A stretch of DNA of 64,000 nt from JAHWKV01 sp040905365 (GTDB lineage: Bacteria; Actinomycetota; CADDZG01; JAHWKV01): assembly GCA_040905365.1 (NCBI GenBank), contig JBBDRQ010000080.1:7910-71909 (forward strand). Reading direction: 5' to 3'. Both the position numbers and the translations under genes were made by a program. Shown here in pieces: positions 25,905-34,955 of this stretch; position 1 is the first letter of the stretch, and every line of letters starts with the position of its first letter. The notes beneath the pieces were generated by a model that saw nothing but the letters and a program-made list of their open reading frames with translations, was not told the origin of the DNA and ran no database searches.

Positions 25905-26070
25905 GGCTCCTCCACCGTCGTTATGTCACCAGATCCTTGCGCCCCCGCGGCTGCCGAGGACGCCGCGCTGGTGTCCGGGTCGCCCGCCGGACGCCCGAAG
26001 CAGGCGCCGCCCAACACTTTGCCACGAACTCCGGCGCCGTGACCGTGAGGGCGTGAGGCGGTAGCACCGC

Positions 26071-26553
26071 CTACAAAGCCTGCATCTGCAGCGACGCGGT
26101 TGTCACTGTCACGATGACAATGACAACACCCACCATAACCAACCACGTCAGCGAACCCACCGGCTCGGCTCGGCGCTGCGCGATCCAGATCTGCCGGGAT
26201 GCAAGCACTCCGGCGGTCAGGGATCCCAAATGGAACAGGTCCTGGAACGGGAAGGCTTCACTGGGGGGAGGCGCCGCCGCCACCGCCAGAGCGCCGTTGA
26301 GCAGGACTGCCTCCAGGACCGTCAGCCAGAAAAGGGCCCGCAGTGCAAAGGTGTCGCCGGCCGCGGCGGCGGCGGCCAGAGCCAGCCAAAACGCGAACAT
26401 GAGCGCCACGGACAGCACCGCGGCACCCTGGTGCACCGACATCGACGCCGCGCGCTCACCCATCAGGCCCAGGTGATAGTCGATGAATGTATGGCCAAGG
26501 GTTGCGCCGAAGGCGACGGCCGTCCACGGGAGCCAGCGAGGGGTTGCGTTCAC
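26071..26553 (-). CDS. Hypothetical four-helix membrane protein
   Basis: A 160-residue protein with hydrophobic segments at about 8-30, 42-68, 72-95 and 135-158. A histidine pair is conspicuous near the start (GHTFIDYHLGL) and another follows (MSVHQGA). The pattern does not match a family I know. The start is GTG, directly after CTGGGGGC, the same leader seen before the transglycosylase gene at 7053. It lies after lon on the minus strand, separated by a strong hairpin. Confidence 0.55.
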   Translation of the reverse strand: MNATPRWLPWTAVAFGATLGHTFIDYHLGLMGERAASMSVHQGAAVLSVALMFAFWLALAAAAAAGDTFALRALFWLTVLEAVLLNGALAVAAAPPPSEAFPFQDLFHLGSLTAGVLASRQIWIAQRRAEPVGSLTWLVMVGVVIVIVTVTTASLQMQAL

Positions 26554-26595
26554 GCCCCCAGCTTACTGAACAGACCCGGGCGGGAGCGCTGCGCG

Positions 26596-26628
26596 CACCG
26601 GCTGCGGCCGTCTTGGCCGCAGCCGGTG
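26596..26628 (-). terminator. 14-bp perfect hairpin after lon
   Basis: CACCGGCTGCGGCC and its exact complement are separated by the loop GTCTT, 22 bp after the lon stop. The stem is very stable but no U-tract follows, as is common in high-GC genomes. A terminator for lon is the simplest reading. Confidence 0.6.
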
Positions 26629-26650
26629 TAAGCCGGAGAGGGGGTCCGGC

Positions 26651-28999
26651 CTAAGCCACCTTCTCCCGCTCGGCGGGCTCCAGAGCGATCTCGAGAACCT
26701 CGTCGATGCGCTTGACCAGGTGCACCTCCAACTCCTCGAGCACGCTGGCCGGCACGTCCTCTATGTCCGCCTCGTTGCGGTACGGCAGGATCACATCCGT
26801 CATCCCCGCCCGGTGGGCCGCCAGCACCTTTTCCTTGACGCCGCCGATCGGAAGCACGTTGCCCTGCAGCGTGACCTCACCGGTCATGGCCACCGTGCCC
26901 TTGACCGGCCGACCGGTCAGCAGACTGATCAACGCGGTGGTCATGGCCGTCCCTGCGGACGGACCGTCCTTGGGAACCGCACCCGCCGGCACGTGCAGAT
27001 GGAAGGCACGGTTGTCGAAGCCGCCTGCGATGCCCAGCTTGTCCGCGTGGGAGCGCACGTAGCTAAGCGCAATCTGCGCCGACTCCTTCATGACGTCCCC
27101 CAGCTGACCGGTCAGCGTCAGGCCTTCCTTACCGGCCATCTCGGTTGCCTCGATGAACAGCACGTCGCCGCCGTGACCGGTGACGGCCAGTCCGGTGGCC
27201 ACACCGGGCTGCCCGGTACGCTCGGCACCCTCGAAGAAGTACTTGACCTTACCCAGATACTCCTTGACCTGGTCCCGGTCCACCTTCAACGGAGGTTCGG
27301 CCTTGCCGGAGGCGATAGCGGTCGCCGCCTTGCGCAGCACCTTGCCGATCTCACGCTCGAGGTTACGAACGCCGGCCTCGCGGGTGTAGTCGCCGATGAT
27401 CTTGCGCAGGGCGTCGTCGGTGATCTCCACCTCACCCATCCTCAACCCGTTGCGTTCGACCTGGCGCTGCAAAAGGTGATTGCGGGCGATATCGAGCTTC
27501 TCTTGTTCGGTGTAGCCATCCAGCCGCACAATCTCCATCCGGTCCAGCAAAGGCGCCGGGATGGTCTCCGAGACGTTGGCCGTCGGGATGAAAAGCACGT
27601 CGGACAGATCCAGATCCACGTCCAGATAGTGATCCCTGAAGGTCTGGTTCTGCGCCGGATCGAGCACCTCGAGCAAGGCCGAAGACGGATCGCCTCGCCA
27701 GTCGGCGCCGACCTTGTCAATCTCGTCGAGCATGATCACCGGGTTCTTGGTACCGGCCTCCTTTAGGGCCCGAACTATACGGCCCGGCATCGCCCCAACG
27801 TAGGTACGCCGGTGCCCGCGGATCTCGGCCTCGTCGTGGATGCCGCCCAGCGACACCCGGGCGAACTTGCGGCCCATGGCTCGGGCCACCGACTCGCCCA
27901 GCGAGGTCTTACCGACGCCCGGGGGACCCACCAAAGTGATGATGGCGCCCATGCCCCGACCGCCCACTTCGGTGCCCAGCCCCCGCTCGTCGCGGAGCTT
28001 CTTCACCGACAGGAACTCGATGATGCGGTCCTTTACGTCCTCCAACCCCGTGTGATCGGCATCGAGCACCTGCCGCGCCTGGGTGACGTCGAACTCGTCG
28101 TCGGACCGCTTGTCCCACGGCAGCTCGACCATCCAATCGAGGTAGTTGCGGATGTAGCCCTGTTCCGGGTTCTGCGGGCTCGTGCGCTCCAGCCGGTCGA
28201 GCTCCTTGTTGACCTCCTTGCGGACGTCGTCGGGCATCTCGATCTTCTCGAAGCGAGCCCGGTACTCGGCGACCACGTCGTCGCCTTCCTCACCCAACTC
28301 CTTGCGGATAGCCTCCATCTGCTGGCGCAGCAGGAAGTCGCGCTGCGTCTTCTCCATGCCCTCGGCAACGTCCGAGCGGATTTTGTCCTTCAGCGAGAAA
28401 TCGGCCAGGGTCTCCCGGCTCCACTCGAGCAGCTTCTCGAGCCGCTCGGCGACGTCCACGCTTTCCAGGATCTCAAGCTTCTGCTCGAAGCTGAGGTAGG
28501 GAGCGTAGCCGGCCGTGTCGGCCATGTGCCCGGGGTTTTGGATTCCACGCAAAAAGCGCGCAACGCCGCGCTCGCCGCGCATCTCGAGAATGTTCTCCAC
28601 CACCGCCCGGTACTCCTTGGCCAGCTCGTGAACCCGGTCATCGTAGGTAGCCGGATCCTGGACCGGCTCCGCCTGCACCCAGGTGGCCTTACCTTCGCCG
28701 GGCACGCCGGTGCCCACAACCGCACGGTGAAGCCCGCGCACGATCAGTACGTCCTCGTTGTCGGGCAGTCCGGCCTTTTGGGAATCCTCGAGCTTGGCCA
28801 CGGTTCCGATCCGCGCGTACTTGTCGTCGACCTTGGGCACGAGCAGAACGTAACCGTCGCCGCCGCGCGCCGCGGCGATAGCCTCGTAGGACTCCTCGCT
28901 GCTTTCGGAGTCCACCGAGATAGTGACCACCATGTGCGGCAGGATCACGCCCTCCTTCAACGGGAGAAGCGGCAGAATTTGCGTCGTTGTCTCAGGCAT
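26651..28999 (-). CDS. lon: ATP-dependent protease Lon (LonA type)
   Basis: A 782-residue cytosolic AAA+ serine protease. The N-terminal substrate domain (1-200) starts QILPLLPLKEGVILPHMV; the ATPase has Walker A GPPGVGKTSLG (about 350) and Walker B VIMLDEIDKV; the protease domain has the catalytic Ser of DGPSAGTAM (about 681) and Lys of GGVKEKVLAA (about 722). It degrades misfolded and regulatory proteins. ATG 28999 is preferred because GAGAGAGG stands 8 bp upstream; the frame is open to 29017. I found no HspR (HAIR) or ClgR operator upstream. Many actinobacteria lack Lon, so its presence is informative. Confidence 0.96.
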   Translation of the reverse strand: MPETTTQILPLLPLKEGVILPHMVVTISVDSESSEESYEAIAAARGGDGYVLLVPKVDDKYARIGTVAKLEDSQKAGLPDNEDVLIVRGLHRAVVGTGVPGEGKATWVQAEPVQDPATYDDRVHELAKEYRAVVENILEMRGERGVARFLRGIQNPGHMADTAGYAPYLSFEQKLEILESVDVAERLEKLLEWSRETLADFSLKDKIRSDVAEGMEKTQRDFLLRQQMEAIRKELGEEGDDVVAEYRARFEKIEMPDDVRKEVNKELDRLERTSPQNPEQGYIRNYLDWMVELPWDKRSDDEFDVTQARQVLDADHTGLEDVKDRIIEFLSVKKLRDERGLGTEVGGRGMGAIITLVGPPGVGKTSLGESVARAMGRKFARVSLGGIHDEAEIRGHRRTYVGAMPGRIVRALKEAGTKNPVIMLDEIDKVGADWRGDPSSALLEVLDPAQNQTFRDHYLDVDLDLSDVLFIPTANVSETIPAPLLDRMEIVRLDGYTEQEKLDIARNHLLQRQVERNGLRMGEVEITDDALRKIIGDYTREAGVRNLEREIGKVLRKAATAIASGKAEPPLKVDRDQVKEYLGKVKYFFEGAERTGQPGVATGLAVTGHGGDVLFIEATEMAGKEGLTLTGQLGDVMKESAQIALSYVRSHADKLGIAGGFDNRAFHLHVPAGAVPKDGPSAGTAMTTALISLLTGRPVKGTVAMTGEVTLQGNVLPIGGVKEKVLAAHRAGMTDVILPYRNEADIEDVPASVLEELEVHLVKRIDEVLEIALEPAEREKVA

Positions 29000-29117
29000 T
29001 GAAAATTCCTCTCTCACGTCTGTAGGGGGTTCAACCGCTTAGCGGGCATGTATATTCCCGTCGTTATAAAAGTTGAGCGTACTCCTATCAGGAATCTTAT
29101 GTTACCAACGGTCCTGC

Positions 29118-29123
29118 CATAAT
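29118..29123 (+). promoter_or_regulatory. -10 element (CATAAT) for a leaderless transcript
   Basis: CATAAT lies 6 bp before the chosen GTG start of the sucrase/ferredoxin-like gene, putting the expected transcript start at or next to the start codon. No good -35 is seen, so this is suggestive only. Confidence 0.35.
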
Positions 29124-29129
29124 GCAGGG

Positions 29130-30047
29130 GTGAGTAGCTCCACGCGTGCCGCTAGCTGTTCGGCCCTGGCCCGTTCGGCTCGTGAGCCCCTCTACGGCAC
29201 CGCGCCCGCCAGTCCCGCTTGGCTCTTGTTGGAGCAGCCCGGATCCTGGGCCGCCGACCCTATGGCCACGGCTGGTCTGCGCGGTGAGCTTGCCGACGAC
29301 CTAACCTCCCGGTCCACACAGCTGGGTTTTCGCATACTGCTCCTGCGCCGCAGTGCGGCCAAGACGCCACAGCAAGAGCGGCTGTGCTTTTTGGCCCGAT
29401 CCACTCAGTCGGGCGCCTGGATTCGACGCCTGGGACTGAAAGACCCTGCGGAGCTGTTGGCCCTAGACCTAAGCGTACTAGCCTGCGACGAACCGCCGGC
29501 CCTGGGCGATCCGTGTGAGCCTATCTACACGATATGTACCCACGGGCGCCGGGATCCATGCTGCGCGGAGTACGGCCGGAGCCTGATACGGCAGCTCAAC
29601 GGCGCCGACGAGCCCTCTCTCCACAAACGCGTATGGGAGTCCTCCCACCTGGGCGGCCACCGTTTTGCCGCCAACCTGGCCTGCTTTCCCGACGCCGTGT
29701 TCTACGGACAGGTGGAGCCGGAGGAGGTCGGGGGGGTGCTCGACGCCTGCCGGGATGGGCTCATCTACATGCCGCGTTACCGGGGCCGTTCAGCCTTTAG
29801 CCCGACGGTTCAGGCCGCCGACCACTACCTGCGGTCCCGGCTGGGGATAAGGAGCCTGGACGACCTGCAATTGGTGAGCGAGCAGGAGACGGGCGCAAAC
29901 ACCTTCGGGGTGAAGTTTACCGGCGCCGGAGGCGAGATCCACCGCGTTGAGGTCGAGATCCACGAAGGAAGGTTGCGGCCCGAAAGCTGCAACAAGGACA
30001 AGCTCACCCCGGTTAGGCGTTACGCGATGCGCTACGTGGACGGCTGA
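29130..30047 (+). CDS. Sucrase/ferredoxin-like family protein
   Basis: A 305-residue protein of the Suc_Fer-like family, which has a thioredoxin-like ferredoxin fold. The motif ICTHGRRDPCCAEYG (about 133-147) and the downstream SSHLGGHRFAANLACFPD are diagnostic. Such proteins bind [2Fe-2S] clusters through Cys/His; the role is unknown in bacteria. The GTG at 29130 fits a leaderless start, as CATAAT (29118-29123) sits 6 bp before it. An in-frame start at 29073 would add 19 residues. The 3' end overlaps the opposite exonuclease gene by 35 bp. Confidence 0.8.
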   Translation: MSSSTRAASCSALARSAREPLYGTAPASPAWLLLEQPGSWAADPMATAGLRGELADDLTSRSTQLGFRILLLRRSAAKTPQQERLCFLARSTQSGAWIRRLGLKDPAELLALDLSVLACDEPPALGDPCEPIYTICTHGRRDPCCAEYGRSLIRQLNGADEPSLHKRVWESSHLGGHRFAANLACFPDAVFYGQVEPEEVGGVLDACRDGLIYMPRYRGRSAFSPTVQAADHYLRSRLGIRSLDDLQLVSEQETGANTFGVKFTGAGGEIHRVEVEIHEGRLRPESCNKDKLTPVRRYAMRYVDG

Positions 30048-30930
30048 GCGCATTGAGTAGGCGGTTGACCGGCGTCGTCAACCCGTAGCGAGCGGCCAGT
30101 TGCTGTAGCGCTTCGTTGGAGTCGCCGCTCGGGCGCTGCATAGCAACCTCGCCGACCGGGGCATCGGCGGTGATTAGCGACACCTGCACTGCGCAGTCCA
30201 GGTAGTCGAGGCTGTTTCTCACCTTGCCCAGGGCTCCGGTACCGTCGCCCGTTAAGGCCGCCTCGATGATGGCGCTCAAGCTTCCGTGCTTGCGGATCAG
30301 CGCGGCGGCGGTCTTCTCACCCACGCCCATAACTCCGGGCAGCCCGTCGGAGGTATCCCCCCGCAGCACCGCATACTCGCCGTAGGCCCGGCCCGGAATC
30401 GAGTACTTACGCTCTATGTAAGCCTCGTCGACCCGGGTCAACTGTGAGACGCCCCGCATCGGGTACAAGACGCATACTTCCGGATCGCGCACCAACTGGA
30501 ACAGGTCCCGGTCGCCGGAGACGATCTCCACCGCACCCGGGCAGCGAGGGATCAGGGCACCGATAACATCCTCCGCCTCGTAGTCCGAAGCAGCCGCCAC
30601 AGCTATCCCCGTGGCCTGCACAATCTCGAAGATCACAGGGAGCTGCGTGTCCAATTCCTCCAGCGGATCGCCCACCCGGTGCGCCTTGTAGGAATCGATC
30701 AGATCGACCCTCCAGGCCGGACGCCAACTGGCGTCGTCGGCGCAGACCAGCAGGTCCGGATCCCGGTCCTCTACCAGGCGGCTGAGCATGTTCAAAAAGC
30801 CGTAGGCCGCGTTGACCAGCATGCCGTCGGGGGCCTTTAGCGACTCCGAGGCGGAGAAGTAAGCGCGGTAGATAAGGCTCGCCGAGTCGATCAGTAAGGC
30901 TAGCGGGCGGGAAGGATCCGACTGGTTCAT
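30013..30930 (-). CDS. 5'-3' exonuclease (flap-nuclease family)
   Basis: A 305-residue nuclease like the N-terminal domain of DNA polymerase I. Metal-binding acids are in ALLIDSASLIYRAYF, CADDASWRPAWR, DYEAEDVIGAL and VSGDRDLFQLV; the helix-3-turn-helix follows at DGLPGVMGVGEKTAAALI. It should remove 5' flaps and RNA primers. Stand-alone copies beside a separate PolA are common in actinobacteria. The ATG has no strong ribosome site. It overlaps the convergent sucrase/ferredoxin-like gene by 35 bp. Confidence 0.92.
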   Translation of the reverse strand: MNQSDPSRPLALLIDSASLIYRAYFSASESLKAPDGMLVNAAYGFLNMLSRLVEDRDPDLLVCADDASWRPAWRVDLIDSYKAHRVGDPLEELDTQLPVIFEIVQATGIAVAAASDYEAEDVIGALIPRCPGAVEIVSGDRDLFQLVRDPEVCVLYPMRGVSQLTRVDEAYIERKYSIPGRAYGEYAVLRGDTSDGLPGVMGVGEKTAAALIRKHGSLSAIIEAALTGDGTGALGKVRNSLDYLDCAVQVSLITADAPVGEVAMQRPSGDSNEALQQLAARYGLTTPVNRLLNALSRPRSASRNA

Positions 30931-30976
30931 AACCAGTCGGAGTGTAGCTCAGGCGCCGCAAACGTCTGCCGTTTAC

Positions 30977-31008
30977 GGCGGGGGTATCCGGGGGCTTGAC
31001 GCCCCCGG
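30977..31008. repeat. REP-like palindrome, copy A
   Basis: GGCGGGG precedes a perfect 8-bp stem CCGGGGGC/GCCCCCGG with loop TTGAC. A closely similar element (GGCGGGG, then CGGGGGC-5 nt-GCCCCCG) is at 54447-54479. Here it lies 3 bp past the glpX stop and may also end glpX transcription, although no U-tract follows. Confidence 0.5.
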
Positions 31009-31011
31009 AGG

Positions 31012-32019
31012 TTAATCGTAGCGAATCCCTGAGAACTTCATCAGCTTGTTCCAGTTGTGATCCGCGGTGATCCAGCGCACCGTGCCGGTTCGTGAGCGCA
31101 TGGCCAGAGACTCGGTGGTGGCGCCGTCTTTGCGGTACTTGACCTCCTTCAGCAGGTCTCCACCGGTGATGCCGGTAGCTGCGAAGTACGCGTCCCCCTG
31201 GACCAACTCTTCCAGCGATATCACCCGGCTGAGGTCATACCCGGCGTCGAGCACTTCCTGGCGCTCCTTGTCGCTTTGCGGGTCCAGCCTGCCGAGGAGG
31301 TTACCGCCGATGCACTTGAGGGCTGCTGCGCTGATTACGCCCTCGGGCGTACCACCGGTGCCGAGCATGAGGTCCACGCCGGTTCCCGGAGTGCAGGCCG
31401 AGATCGAAGCAGCCACATCGCCGTCGGTGATCAGCCGTATCCGGGCGCCCGCTTCGCGCACCTCGGCGATCAGACCCTTGTGCCGAGGCTTGTCCATGAT
31501 GATGACGGTCACGTCATCGACGTCGACGCCCTTAGCTTTGGCCACCTTCTTGACGTTGTCCGCCGGCGGGGCGTCCAGGTCGATGACGTCGGCTGCCTCG
31601 GGGCCGGTGGCTATCTTGTCCATGTAGTAACAGGGGCCGGGATCGAACATGGCCCCCCGACCGGCTACCGCTATGACCGAGAGGGCTCCGGGCATGCCCC
31701 GGGCCGTGATGGTCGTGCCTTCGACCGGGTCCACCGCGATGTCAACCTGCGGCGGCTCGCCGGTTCCCACCCGTTCCCCGTCGTAGAGCATGGGTGCGTC
31801 GTCCTTCCCACCTTCGCCGATCACCACAATCCCGTCCATGGAGCAGGTGGAGATCATCAGCCGCATCGCATCCACGGCGGCTTTGTCGGCGGCTTCCTTG
31901 TCTCCGCGACCCATCCACCGGGCACCGGCCAGCGCAGCTGCCTCGGTTACCCGGACAAGCTCCATTCCGAGATTGCGGTCATCTTCGGTCAAACCTGAGG
32001 CGTGCTTATTTGCGTTCAT
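31012..32019 (-). CDS. glpX: Fructose-1,6-bisphosphatase class II
   Basis: A 335-residue GlpX enzyme with the metal and substrate motifs GIVVIGEGGKDDAPML (about 63-78), VDIAVDPVEGTT (about 91-102) and GTGGTPEGVISAAALKC (about 220-236). It dephosphorylates fructose-1,6-bisphosphate, the key gluconeogenic step; many actinobacteria have only this class. AAGGGG is 6 bp before the ATG. It forms its own unit, ending at a stable hairpin. Together with nearby gdhA it fits growth on amino acids or other non-sugar carbon. Confidence 0.96.
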   Translation of the reverse strand: MNANKHASGLTEDDRNLGMELVRVTEAAALAGARWMGRGDKEAADKAAVDAMRLMISTCSMDGIVVIGEGGKDDAPMLYDGERVGTGEPPQVDIAVDPVEGTTITARGMPGALSVIAVAGRGAMFDPGPCYYMDKIATGPEAADVIDLDAPPADNVKKVAKAKGVDVDDVTVIIMDKPRHKGLIAEVREAGARIRLITDGDVAASISACTPGTGVDLMLGTGGTPEGVISAAALKCIGGNLLGRLDPQSDKERQEVLDAGYDLSRVISLEELVQGDAYFAATGITGGDLLKEVKYRKDGATTESLAMRSRTGTVRWITADHNWNKLMKFSGIRYD

Positions 32020-32129
32020 ACAATCCCCTTATTACTTGGTCGGGTCCGGTGGACCAATTCAGGTACCCGGGCAAATACTTTGCTGCTCAGCCGTGCAAGA
32101 CACTCCCGTAACGCCTGTACACTTTGCCT

Positions 32130-32408
32130 ATGGGCTTGGAAGACACGCACCAGTTCGACCGCCACCATACTCGCGAGCTTCCGCGCACGACCGCAGTGAA
32201 GCAAACCCGCCGGTTGGCGGTCCTGGTCGTGGGCGGCTCCCTGATTACCCTCGGCCTCGCCTTGATTGTCCTGCCCGGTCCATTCACCATTCCGCCCGTA
32301 CTGCTGGGCTTGACGATACTATCCTGGGAATTCGGCTGGGCCAAACGCCTGCGGTACCATCTGAAGGCCAAGGCCAAACAGCTACGGAATCAAAGCCTGA
32401 AGCGTTAG
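32130..32408 (+). CDS. PGPGW-type small membrane protein
   Basis: A 92-residue protein with two membrane helices around 30-70 (LAVLVVGGSLITLGLALIVLPGPF, then PPVLLGLTILSWEFGWA), a basic C-terminal tail and a polar N-terminus. The LPGPF turn between the helices matches the PGPGW/TIGR02611 family of unknown function. TACACT at 32118-32123 stands 6 bp before ATG 32130, so a leaderless transcript is likely; a TTG six bases upstream is the alternative start. Confidence 0.72.
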   Translation: MGLEDTHQFDRHHTRELPRTTAVKQTRRLAVLVVGGSLITLGLALIVLPGPFTIPPVLLGLTILSWEFGWAKRLRYHLKAKAKQLRNQSLKR

Positions 32409-32453
32409 GGAGGGTTCGCATAATGCCCCTGCACCAGCAGGTCTAAGGGTCCG

Positions 32454-33701
32454 ATGCAACCGGGCACCGGCGGTGCTTTCAAAGCGGTCAACGAGTTCTT
32501 CAACGCCGCCGCCGACATAGTCGAACTCTCCGATGCCAAGCGGGCGGTGCTTGGCGGAATCTACCGGGAGCTTAGGGTCCAGGTCCTTTTGTACAAGGAC
32601 AACGGCGATGCGGAGGTGCTGACCGGCTATCGCATCCAGCACAACGGCGCCCGGGGGCCCTACAAGGGTGGCGTGCGCTTTCACCCCAGCGCCAACGTGG
32701 ATGAGGTCCGCGCGCTCGCTTCTTTGATGACCTGGAAGACCGCCATCGTCGACGTTCCCTTCGGCGGCGCCAAGGGCGGTATCGAGGTGGATCCGCGCAG
32801 ACTTTCGCACACCGAGAAAGAGCGCATGACCCGCGTCTACATCAATCGGATTAGCCACCTCCTGGGATCCCACCGCGACATCCCCGCCCCCGACGTAAAC
32901 ACCGACGCCCAGACGATGGCGTGGATGATGGACGAGTACAGCAAGCTGCACGGATACACGCCGGAGATCGTCACCGGCAAACCGATCGCCTTGGGGGGAT
33001 CCTTCGGGCGCGACGCCGCCACCGGCCGTGGCGCGGTCATCGTCATGAACGAAGCAGTCGAGTCCATGAAACTCGAGCCCTCCCAGTGCACGGTAGCGAT
33101 CCAGGGATTCGGCAACGTAGGCGGCTGGGCTGCCAGAGTGGCGCACGAGATGGGCTACAAGGTCGTTGCCGTCTCAGACTCGGAGGGGGGCGTCTACGAC
33201 CCGTTGGGCCTGCAGGTAAGCCGATTGATCGGCCACCACCGGGAAACCAGGTTCGTCGGCGGATTCAGCGGGGCCGAGCCGGTCACCAACGACGAGTTGT
33301 TGCGACTTCCCGTGGACATTCTGATACCCGCCGCGCTGGGCGAGGTGATCACCGCCGACAACGCCGACAAGCTGCAGTGCCGGATGGTGGTGGAGGGCGC
33401 CAACCACCCGGTAACCCCGGCGGCGGACGCCATCCTGTGGGATCGGGGAATTGTCGTGGTCCCCGACATCCTGGCCAACGCCGGAGGTGTCATAGTCAGC
33501 TACTTCGAGTGGACCCAGAACATTCAGCAGTTCCGCTGGGACGAGACCGAGGTCAACCGGCGGCTCACCGCCAGATTGGTAGAGGCGTACGACCGGGTTT
33601 GCACCTTCGCACAGCTCCAGGGCGTGTCGCTCAGGCTCGCCGCCTTCTGCATAGCAGTTCAACGGGTGGCCGAAGCCTCCCGCCTGCGCGGCTATATTTA
33701 A
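32454..33701 (+). CDS. gdhA: Glutamate dehydrogenase (Glu/Leu/Phe/Val family)
   Basis: A 415-residue enzyme of the hexameric small GDH class. The catalytic region shows GYRIQHNGARGPYKGGVRFHP, then MTWKTAIVDVPFGGAKGGI with the active-site lysines, then APDVNTD; the nucleotide domain has the Rossmann motif VAIQGFGNVGGWAA. It interconverts glutamate and 2-oxoglutarate. The cofactor cannot be judged safely from sequence. AAGGG stands a few bases before the ATG. The downstream aminotransferase is 19 bp away in the same direction, a sensible pair for amino-nitrogen turnover. Confidence 0.93.
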   Translation: MQPGTGGAFKAVNEFFNAAADIVELSDAKRAVLGGIYRELRVQVLLYKDNGDAEVLTGYRIQHNGARGPYKGGVRFHPSANVDEVRALASLMTWKTAIVDVPFGGAKGGIEVDPRRLSHTEKERMTRVYINRISHLLGSHRDIPAPDVNTDAQTMAWMMDEYSKLHGYTPEIVTGKPIALGGSFGRDAATGRGAVIVMNEAVESMKLEPSQCTVAIQGFGNVGGWAARVAHEMGYKVVAVSDSEGGVYDPLGLQVSRLIGHHRETRFVGGFSGAEPVTNDELLRLPVDILIPAALGEVITADNADKLQCRMVVEGANHPVTPAADAILWDRGIVVVPDILANAGGVIVSYFEWTQNIQQFRWDETEVNRRLTARLVEAYDRVCTFAQLQGVSLRLAAFCIAVQRVAEASRLRGYI

Positions 33702-33720
33702 AGGCCGGAAGGAGGCACGG

Positions 33721-34932
33721 GTGGCGCGAAAGGCTGTTTCCGCGCGTATCGGGGCACTGGCCCAATCCATGGCAGGGCTCTTGGACTACCTGGACGATCC
33801 GGTCATGCAGGGCGTCTCCGACCCGGACGCGGCCGATTTCGTTTTCGGCAACCCGCACGACGGGGTGCTGCCGGAATTCTGGCAGGCACTGCAGCGGTGG
33901 AGCGAACCCCGCAACCAGGACTGGTTTGCGTACAAGCTGAACGAATCGGAGGCGACCGAACTGGTGGCCTCCTTTCTCACCCTGACACGCAGCCGGCCCT
34001 GGCCGGCAGAGCGGGTGCTGATGACCAACGGCACCTTCGCGGGCCTGGCGGTCAGCCTCAACGCCCTGGTGGACCCCACAGACGAGGTCATCTATGCCCG
34101 GCCTCCATGGTTTTTCTACGAAGCGCTGATCCGGTCCGTAGGGGCGCAACCGGTGGAGGTGGAACCGGCCGCCGATTTTGGGCTCGATCTCGACGCCATA
34201 GCCGGGGCCCTGACGTCCCAGACCCGGGCGATCATAGTCAACTCACCCAACAACCCGACCGGTCGGATCTACCCGGCGGAGGTGCTCGAGAACCTGGCCG
34301 AGGTGTTACGCGACGCAACGGTTCGCGCGGGGCGGCCTATCTACCTGCTGTCGGACGAGGCGTACAACCGAATTCTTTTCGATGGACGCGAGTTTCCCAG
34401 CCCCACCGACCATTACGACCACTCGGTGCTGCTGTACACCTACGGCAAGACGCTGCTGGCCCCCGGGCAGCGCTTGGGCTACATAGCCCTGTCGCCGGCG
34501 ATGCCGGATGCCGAGGAGGTTCGTCAAAGCCTGTTCCTGGCTCAGACGCTGTGCGGATGGGCTTTCCCCAGCGCACTGATGCAGCATGCGCTGGCCGACA
34601 TTCAGTTGCTGTCAATTGACGTCGACCGTCTCCAGCGCAGGCGGGATCGCGTGGTAGCCGGCTTGAGGCAAGCCGGCTACCAATCCAACCTGCCGGAGGG
34701 GACTTTCTACCTGCTGGTGAAAAGCCCGACGCCGGACGATGTCGCGTTCTGCAGGAAATTGGCCGAAAAAGGTGTATTCGTCCTACCGGGACGGGCCTTT
34801 GAGACGCCCGGTTACTTCCGTATCTCGCTTACCGCCAACGACCGCATGATCGACAAAGCCCTGCCGGTATTCGCCGAAGTGTTCGCTTCGGTTGCGACCA
34901 CCTCACCGTCTCCCGAAGGCGACGGGCGGTAG
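33721..34932 (+). CDS. PLP-dependent aminotransferase (class I/II)
   Basis: A 403-residue fold-type I aminotransferase. The signs are VNSPNNPTGRIYP (about 178-190), SDEAYNRILFDG (about 216-227) with the PLP-facing Asp and Tyr, and YTYGKTLLAPGQRLGY with the Schiff-base lysine. It probably uses an aromatic or dicarboxylic amino acid; substrate is not determinable. The GTG start has a perfect GGAAGGAGG 5 bp upstream. It follows gdhA by 19 bp and likely shares its transcript. The 3' end is close to the convergent cta gene. Confidence 0.9.
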   Translation: MARKAVSARIGALAQSMAGLLDYLDDPVMQGVSDPDAADFVFGNPHDGVLPEFWQALQRWSEPRNQDWFAYKLNESEATELVASFLTLTRSRPWPAERVLMTNGTFAGLAVSLNALVDPTDEVIYARPPWFFYEALIRSVGAQPVEVEPAADFGLDLDAIAGALTSQTRAIIVNSPNNPTGRIYPAEVLENLAEVLRDATVRAGRPIYLLSDEAYNRILFDGREFPSPTDHYDHSVLLYTYGKTLLAPGQRLGYIALSPAMPDAEEVRQSLFLAQTLCGWAFPSALMQHALADIQLLSIDVDRLQRRRDRVVAGLRQAGYQSNLPEGTFYLLVKSPTPDDVAFCRKLAEKGVFVLPGRAFETPGYFRISLTANDRMIDKALPVFAEVFASVATTSPSPEGDGR

Positions 34933-34955
34933 GTCCGAAAGCGAATTCTCGAACG

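Noticed and set aside
29028..29045. CCGCTTAGCGG near the lon start as a ClgR operator
   Set aside because: The arms are symmetrical but lack the 4-bp central spacing and outer bases of known ClgR sites; chance palindrome is as likely.
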